DNA from: Gnetum montanum
Taxonomy: Eukaryota; Streptophyta; Gnetopsida; Gnetales; Gnetaceae
Reading direction: 5' to 3'
Assembly (NCBI GenBank): GCA_015680685.1
Contig: MNCI01015552.1
Location: forward strand, 1 to 64,000
Length of the DNA: 64,000 nucleotides
The notes under the pieces are model-generated. The model saw only the letters and a list, made by a program, of their open reading frames with translations, did no database searches and was not told the DNA's origin. The translations under genes were made by a program, and so were the position numbers. This document shows, piece by piece, positions 58,101 to 64,000 of the stretch. Each line of letters begins with the position of its first letter. Within the stretch, counting starts at the first letter, position 1.

Positions 58101-58535
58101 TTTTTTCTTATGTTTATCTTCAGGTCCATTTCCTTAATATCCAAAAGAAATTAGTATCATCATGGCAACTTCAAAATGAGTGACTGCGGTACAAACAACT
58201 AAATGCATAGTACTGACAAGTTTCTAGAGTATTGCTTTCCATTTAAATTATACAAACAAATTCAATTGATATAGTATGGTATATACATTCTGGTATAGAG
58301 AAATTCTCAAGTATTATTAAAGAGAATGAATTCCTGTTTGTATGCAAACCGTTACTTTTGGTAGAATTTTACGTATTACTGTATCAATTACTATGCTTGT
58401 TTGTGATTTTTATCTTCTCCGCCTTTTACCTATGTATACTAAGCATTCAATTTTTTGCCTTGAGATAGTATATTTATACATAAATATTTCTAATTTCAGT
58501 ACCAATTTTTATGCTTAAATTTTCAATTTATGAGT
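55133..58535. other. Spacer without supported genes
   Basis: AT-rich to about 56700, with a family-2 SINE-like tail at 55545-55640. Between 56700 and 57960 the GC content is higher, and ACGTG-type words occur (GCCACGTTAGG, CACACGTGTT, GGCACGTAATT), which could be promoter sequence, but no exon can be defined. Confidence 0.4.
55545..55640 (+). mobile_element. Possible SINE-like tail (family 2)
   Basis: Shares CGCTCATCCATTAACCCTCC and GGGTAATCATCCTTTTTA with 21030-21100. No head with Pol III boxes is evident. Confidence 0.25.
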
Positions 58536-58837
58536 TCTAAACTTTTATTGGATGTCATAGTATAAGAAGTATGGGGAGGTTCTCAAAAAACTATAGTTGG
58601 ATTTGGAAAATCTATAATCAAATCTACTTGTGCTTGTGATTTAAAGTTTGGATAGCTGTTGAGATCATACATAGATTTAACTTGAGTTCACTCTAAGCAC
58701 TTTGTTGGGCATGTTGTGTTTAGGTTGAGTTGAAAAATGATTATTGTTTTGTACAAATAATATTAAAATGTTGTGTCTTGAATTCAAACATGGAACATTT
58801 TGAACTTTTATTGGATGTCACAGTATAGGAAGTGTTG
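58536..58837 (+). repeat. Direct repeat of about 35 bp, 264 bp apart
   Basis: AACTTTTATTGGATGTCA, then A/GTATA-GAAGT-, at about 58540-58573 and 58803-58837. Could be the ends of a small unrecognised insertion. Confidence 0.6.
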
Positions 58838-59938
58838 GTGCAAGAATTTTGACCACAACAACCATAAAACTTGTTTTGTGAGGCTATTACTTAGGGTCTA
58901 TGCATCAAAAGAATCCGATTCGTGGAAGCGAGGAAACGAGGATTCGTGATTCTGAACGTGTTTGGGTACGTGTGCCTCAAGAAAAGTGGGGACAGGTTCG
59001 TAGCCCGGGACGTGATAGAGAAAATTTAAATATATTAGTTTTTTTTAAAATTAAATCTCATATATCATAAAAATACATTGTAGAATATAGAACAATGTAA
59101 ATCCAAAATATTGTTACTGCTTAAAAATTGCACAAAAGATTGCAATATCACCATTAAATTGAAGTAAGAAAATTTGCAAAGGTAGGGAGGGCATTGAATC
59201 CATTTCCTTAGTCAGGAGCCATGATCTTGTCAAACATATAATTTCTGCAACAACCAAAATGACAGCAATAAAATGAAACCCCTTTGTTACTCAATCCAAT
59301 ATTTCCAAAAATGAAATTAAGCCTCAAGCCTTAACCAAATTTATAACAAATCAGGTCTGCTAATACTTTTGTTCAACAACTACTTGTGAGTAGGACCATA
59401 GGGACTACCTGTGAATAGCGCCATAGGGCGACATTGAAGATGACAGCATTAAAAGAAGACAACTTAACTAAACTAGGCACAGCCAGGAACTCACCTCACC
59501 TACAATGACCGAAAACCTTTCAGACGCTGAAAAATCGGCACTAGTCATATGGCCATTGGCCATGTGCTGGTGGGCTTTGAAACAGATTTTTAAAATAGTT
59601 GAACAAGCATCCATCCATCATCATGTTCATGACTCATGACCCATGACGATGACCCTGTTGATATGAGAAAAAGAGCAAAAACCAGCAATGAACAATAAAC
59701 ACGCGTGAATGTGTGAGTCATGGCGCAACCTTTGACGCTCCCAGAGGGAGGCGAATCCATGCAAATGCAATGTTTTCCTTCCACACCCCGTCCAAAACTT
59801 GATTTCCGTATGACCCATACTTGCCCCTTCGCCCTTCGGTTACCATAGTGTTTGTTTATTTATTCATACTCCCTTGTTTTCTGTGGTCCGTCTCATTCTG
59901 ATGCCATGAATCTTGATTGCTTGCTTGCCACTTAACAA
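58838..59938. other. Spacer
   Basis: No supported gene. A GC-richer patch at 58915-59020 (ATTCGTGGAAGCGAGG...) is unexplained. Confidence 0.35.
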
Positions 59939-59976
59939 TGGAATGAAATTTTTGGTATGGAATGAAATTTTTGGTA
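59939..59976 (+). repeat. Tandem duplication of 19 bp
   Basis: TGGAATGAAATTTTTGGTA occurs twice back to back. Confidence 0.9.
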
Positions 59977-60067
59977 TGATTCAGAACAGGAGAAGGTACG
60001 TAAGATTTTAATGCAAAATGCAGACATCACTAAAAAGGTAAGAACAATACGACTCAAGGCAAGGCCA

Positions 60068-60125
60068 CCATTTTAATGTATAAGTACAAATCCAGACCAT
60101 TTCAATGTATAAGTACAAATCCAGA
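60068..60125 (+). repeat. Tandem duplication of 29 bp
   Basis: Two units with AATGTATAAGTACAAATCC, one T/C difference between them. Confidence 0.9.
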
Positions 60126-60454
60126 CAAAATTTCATTGGAAATTATGAAATACGTACCCATTGCGAATTTAATAAGCTTCTGTACATGCTCCCGAATCCG
60201 ACGCAAACAGTCCATGAAAATTTGTTCGGAATCGCGAATAGCTTAGGGTGCTTCTTGTATGTGTACCGAACGTGGAGACAGTCTCAACTGAAAGTGACAT
60301 TTCAAAAAATAAATCCAACGTTGTTATTTTAGATTACATAATAGTGAGTAACAATTGTTGGAACAAACCCAGAACTTTATTCGACAAATTGCAATAATTG
60401 GTGGAAACAAAGAAACTTTGAAATAATCTGCCAGAGGCAAAGTTCTTGTCATAC

Positions 60455-60511
60455 AACAAAGATTAACATCCACAACAAAGATTAACATCCACAACAAAGA
60501 TTAACATCCAC
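60455..60511 (+). repeat. Three tandem copies of a 19 bp unit
   Basis: AACAAAGATTAACATCCAC three times, exact and without spacers. Confidence 0.92.
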
Positions 60512-61677
60512 AGCACCTTAAATGGTAAATTAAGATTGCAATGAGAGTTACCTTTAGACTGTACTCCAGGTTCAATTGATTGAGCTAGGACTGCCTCTGG
60601 GAGCTGTTCTGCACATGTTTCCCAGAGACACTACTACCTTCAGACAAGTCTGCATATCCTCCTTCAAGAATCTGGTGTCGGCCGTTGATCTCTCTACTCT
60701 TTCCTCCTCCATCCCCCCACCCCCTCCGTCTCTAGTCATGACAATGGGGATTTATCCTCGCTCCTCCCCAGCGGATCCACATCAACCAAGGGAGCAGAGG
60801 CTGGACCGTTGAAGAAGACCACCACGATCATGCCGACGTTACGAAGTAACGTAACATGCCCATGTTTCCAAGTGGGGCATTCATAGCCCGCGCGTCTGAG
60901 AGGGCAGTAACGTGCATGCGTGAGTCCCGGTCAAGGGCAGAGGCAGCCAACTTAATTTCCAGCCGGCCTTCACGTCCTCTGCCATGTAGTCCACTCTAAC
61001 CGTCGTCAGGCAGAAGTGGTCTTTGCAGCTGCGCTGTTCCCACTTCGTCCGCGGCTAACTTTGCTCCCACGACGGTCGGTGATAATGCACTGGCACAATG
61101 ATGCCATTATCCTCATCCACGGCAAGACAGAATCTTCATCCTTAACGACTATGAATCCAGAGGTCCCGCACCTGAACCTGCGAATCAATGGACCTAGCAC
61201 GCTGCCGCTGGCGTCAGAGGCAGTGGCATAAATTGATGGGAAGGCCTACAGAATTGTGGGAAGTCTGAGTGTCTGAATCATGGTTGAAAGACGAGTATCC
61301 CTGCGCCAGATTGTGCGCTTGAACGTCGACGTACCCAAACACTACAAATAAAACTCCACATTAACGGCAACAAGAGCTTCTCTTCGGCTGTGCTCTCAGC
61401 CATGGATTTTCGATGCCCACTCATTGACATCGGGCTTACGCCGTTCCTGCTTCCCGGTACACACTCTGCTGGGATTACAAACAAAACTTGGCGTCGCGGC
61501 AAAAAAATACATGGAAAATTGAGATTTTTTTCTTTTTTGTGTGTGCGGTGACATGGAGCATACGGATTGGTCCACAGTTGGAAATGGGCTAGTTAACAGA
61601 ACCCGTCTGCATTGTACCTAGCCTCAAGGGAAGTGACGGGAAATCATGCAGTCAACAGGATTGAAGATAGGACGGGA
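60512..61677. other. GC-richer block of unknown nature
   Basis: From about 60560 to 61560 the base composition is clearly higher in G+C than the rest of the window. Frames of 60-80 codons exist on both strands (60576-60812 and 61016-61231 plus, 61278-61502 minus), none with a known motif and none extending. It may be a decayed host exon, promoter or transferred fragment; I cannot tell which. Confidence 0.35.
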
Positions 61678-62084
61678 TGTTAGTTATTAATGCTGCTTCT
61701 GAATCAGTTTAGGTTATGGTCAAGTCTGTTAATAATTCTAACCTCCAGGTTTAGAAAAGAATGGTAGTTAATCCAGTTTCTGTTACAAGAATCATTTTAA
61801 GTTATGGTCAAGTCTGTTAGTAATTCTAAATTCTAGTTAAATAATAATAAAAGTTAATCCTATTTCTATTACAAGAATCCCTTTAAGTTTAATGAGTTAT
61901 CATGATGTAGTTTTAACCTCTATTTTCAGTTAGAAAAAGAATGGGAGTTTGGTGGACTTAGTCTATTATAAATAGGCAGTTTGATAGTAGCTTTGATGTA
62001 CCACATAGGAATAAAATATTTTTGTTTCTCTTCATATCTGCTTTGTTCTTGTGTGTGTTATTTTGTTCTGTGTTAATTCTTATT
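61678..62084 (+). repeat. 5' LTR of copia element I
   Basis: Begins TGTTAGTTATTAATG; TATAAATA at 61967-61974; ends near TTCTTATTA before the PBS. About 405 bp. Two imperfect tandem units of about 90 bp (roughly 61703-61792 and 61793-61880) share TTATGGTCAAGTCTGTTA and TTACAAGAATC words. The start is inferred from the TG and base change; the 3' LTR is outside the window. Confidence 0.7.
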
Positions 62085-62086
62085 AG

Positions 62087-62102
62087 TGGTATCCAAGCCA
62101 TG
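62087..62102 (+). promoter_or_regulatory. Primer-binding site of copia element I, iMet type
   Basis: TGGTATCCAAGCCATG; matches the initiator-Met PBS (TGGTATCAGAGCCATG) except at two bases. Its final ATG is also the start of the long frame. Confidence 0.85.
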
Positions 62103-62358
62103 AGTGGAGCACAGCGGCACCACCAGCAATCAGTACACCTGCAAGACTATGAGGTAACTCTTAATGATGAAGAATTGGTACACTTTGCCTTCTTTGCAGA
62201 TAGTGAACCTGTGACATTCTAGGAGGCAATTCAAGATCCTAAATGTCTGAATACCATGAATGAGGAGATCAAGGCAATTGAAAGAAACAATACGTGGGAA
62301 CTCATTGACATCCCACGTTGTCACAAAGTAATTGATGTAAAGTGGCTTTTCAAGAAGA
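62100..62358 (+). pseudogene. Displaced N-terminal RT fragment in copia element I
   Basis: The frame from the PBS ATG reads DYEVTLNDEELVHFAFFADS, EPVTF, a stop, then CLNTMNEEIKAIERNNTWEL and KVIDVKWLFKK. This is the usual beginning of the copia RT domain (from family knowledge: EEI-AI--N-TWEL, KW-(F/Y)K), which normally lies after integrase. Here it precedes Gag and then changes abruptly to Gag text (NKKKDKKALYFIHQ) in the same frame at about 62358. Confidence 0.8.
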
Positions 62359-63179
62359 ATGCCCACTATGAGAACAAGAAGAAAGATAAGAAGGCATTAT
62401 ATTTCATCCATCAAGGGGTGAATGATTAAGTTTTTGAGAAGATTGTAGGATTAATCACATCAAAGCAAGCCTAGGATACCTTGATGATGTTATACAAAAG
62501 TGCGGACAGAGTTAAACAGGTAAGACTCCAAACTTTGAGACATCAATATGAGCTCTTACAAATGGAGTCTTCTGAGACCATTGCTACTTATATTAGTCGT
62601 GTTCTTGCTCTGGCAAATCAAATGAAAACATATGGGAAGGAGCACAAAGAGCAAGCTAAAGTGGAGAAGATTTTACGATCCCTCACTTCCAAATTTGAGC
62701 ATATCATGGTGGCAATAGAAGAAGCACATGATCTCTATTCAATGACTATCGAGGAATTATCTTGCATCCTGCAAGCCCATGAGCAACAAATAAACGAGAA
62801 GAAAGTTGAGAAGCTAATTGAGCAAGCCTTTCAAGGCCAAGTCTCCATCAAAGGTGATCAAGGTGGTGAAACAAGCCAAAAGCATGGTGGTTCTCATGGT
62901 AGAGGATGAGGACATGGGGGCTACTACATCAAGAGTCATGGTGGTCGTAACAACAATCATAGAGTTGGAGGCAATGACCAAGAAAAATAAAATTCTAGTC
63001 ATCAACAAAATTCAAGAGGTTATGGCCATGGACATGATAGAGGAAGGTATGAAAAATCCAATGTTGTATGTTACTCTTGTCATAAGCATGGCCATTATTG
63101 AAATGAGTGTAGATACAAGGATAATACTCAAAGGGCTCACTATGCACAAGAAGAAGATGATGATGGCGACCATGCTCTC
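62359..63179 (+). pseudogene. gag: gag of copia element I (N terminus replaced)
   Basis: Continues the frame: KKALYFIHQGVND, DRVKQVRLQTLRHQYELLQM, ETIATYISRVLALANQMK and KILRSLTSKFEHIMVAIEE, the central copia Gag (UBN2-type) region, then a Gly/His/Arg-rich stretch. The zinc knuckle CYSCHKHGHY, stop, NEC at 63069-63110 has the C-x2-C-x4-H-x4-C spacing with a Trp-type codon changed to TGA. The normal Gag N terminus is absent. Five nonsense codons interrupt it: 62425-62480 (two), 62907, about 62990, 63099. Confidence 0.85.
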
Positions 63180-63446
63180 TTGATGGTCACTACAACTAGT
63201 GAAGCATCAAACTACCATACATGGTTTCTTGACACCGGGTGTACCAATCATATGTGCGGCGAAAATGAGTTATTTGCTATTCTTGATGAGTCCTTTCACA
63301 CCAAAGTCATATTTGTTGATGATAGCACTATATTAGTGACAAGAAAAGGACAAATCCTTATCAACTTGAAGAATAGAGATCATAAATATATTTCTAATGT
63401 CTTATATGTGCTAGGTATGAAGAGTAATTTTCGTAGTGTGGGTTAG
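63180..63446 (+). pseudogene. Protease of copia element I
   Basis: WFLDTGCTNHMCG carries the DTG active site (Asp at 63231). Then VIFVDDSTILV, GQILINLKNRDHKYISNVLYV and MKSNFRSVG before a TAG in the same frame. Active-site residues intact; the domain looks complete to the integrase linker. Confidence 0.85.
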
Positions 63447-64000
63447 TTGGAGAAAAAGGGGTATGTCATGAACCTTCGTGGCAATCAACTCTCCATTTTT
63501 GACAACAAAGGTACATTCATTCTCAAAGTCCCTTTGACGAAGAATCGTATGTTTCAAGTTGATATTTTTAGTCATGTTTATAATTGTCTTAATGCCATTA
63601 TAAATGATGAGCCTTGGCTGTGGCACCTTCACTTTGGACATTTAAACTTTCAGAGTTTAAAATTGCTTGCTGAAGAAAATATGGTGAAAGGTTTGCCTAG
63701 TATTCACCATCTAGAACAATTGTGTGAAGCTTGCATTCTTGGAAAGCATCATAGAATGCCATTTGTAGCAAAACAATGATGTGCAACACAACCACTGAAG
63801 CTCATTCATTCTAATGTATGTGGCCCAATGAACACCTTGTCAAATGAAAATAATATGTATTTCCTAACTTTTATTGATGAATTTACTCAAAAAATCTGGG
63901 TCTATCTTTTGCAAAGGAAGTCTAAAGTTTTTGATTACTTTAAGAAGTTCAAGGTGCATGTTGAAAGGCATAGTGGTTATCTTGTTAAAGTTTTGCAAAC
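63447..64000 (+). pseudogene. Integrase N-terminal half of copia element I, cut by window end
   Basis: The pre-integrase domain (WLWHLHFGHLNFQSLKLLAE, CEACILGKHHRMPF) has the HHCC zinc residues. After a TGA at 63777 the core begins LKLIHSNVCGPM, where the usual first catalytic Asp of HSD is Asn, followed by FLTFIDEFTQKIWVYLL. The second Asp and the Glu lie beyond the window. Confidence 0.85.

Larger units (their letters stand above)
61678..64000 (+). mobile_element. Ty1/copia retrotransposon I, cut by the window end
   Basis: 5' LTR, iMet PBS, then one reading frame (from ATG 62100) broken only by about eight nonsense codons, encoding an RT N-terminal fragment, Gag, protease and the start of integrase. 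The gag-protease-integrase order is that of Ty1/copia. The RT fragment before Gag is abnormal. Confidence 0.88.

Noticed and set aside
60455-60511. Three exact 19 bp repeats, CRISPR-like at first sight
   Set aside because: The units are directly adjacent without spacers and the DNA is plant nuclear; it is a simple tandem repeat.

Overview
The window looks like plant nuclear DNA from a large, repeat-rich genome. It is AT-rich, has no convincing complete host gene, and consists mostly of nested, decayed retrotransposons. The LTR families, a possible LINE and the tRNA-headed SINE-like repeats would fit a gymnosperm such as a conifer, but nothing here fixes the species.

The dominant family is a Ty3/gypsy element of Athila-like type. 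Its LTRs are about 0.78-0.85 kb and run TGATGAG...CTCATCA. The primer-binding site resembles the tRNA-Asp type, the Gag finger is CEIC-x3-H-x4-C, and RT has an FMDD motif. Copies are: A (+, 1876-11702, complete, TSD CACAT); B (-, 1090-1875 plus 11703-13752, split by A and truncated at its 3' end); C (-, 28029-38594, complete, TSD AAAGT, integrase core duplicated in tandem); E (+, 40341-44289, 3' half only); F (+, 51662-55132, pol deleted); and an older, highly diverged copy H/G (48459-51661). A second Ty3/gypsy element, D (+, 23198-40340), carries a chromodomain-like tail and is split by C. A Ty1/copia element, I (+, 61678 to the window end), has a misplaced piece of reverse transcriptase in front of Gag.

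Layout. 1-1089: a possible first exon (minus strand, ATG at 425) and its upstream sequence. 1090-13752: A nested in B. 13753-14420: a long imperfect palindrome. 14421-23197: AT-rich spacer with SINE-like pieces. 23198-40340: D with C inside it. 40341-44289: E, fused to the truncated LTR of D. 44290-48458: tRNA-like and SINE-like sequences and a probable LINE tail. 48459-55132: H/G followed by F. 55133-61677: spacer with short tandem repeats and a GC-richer block. 61678-64000: the copia element.

The observation most worth following is in the roughly 1.9 kb between pol and the 3' LTR of the Athila-like copies A, C, E and F. All four keep a second polypurine tract just after pol. All four have a homologous segment for a short protein with one hydrophobic span; it is open over 55 codons in both C and E. 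All four also have a 59-60 nt intron-like segment in front of a second short ORF, which is open in A, E and F. Pol in the same copies is full of stops and frameshifts. This resembles a small env-like or accessory module, though only comparison with more copies can show selection.
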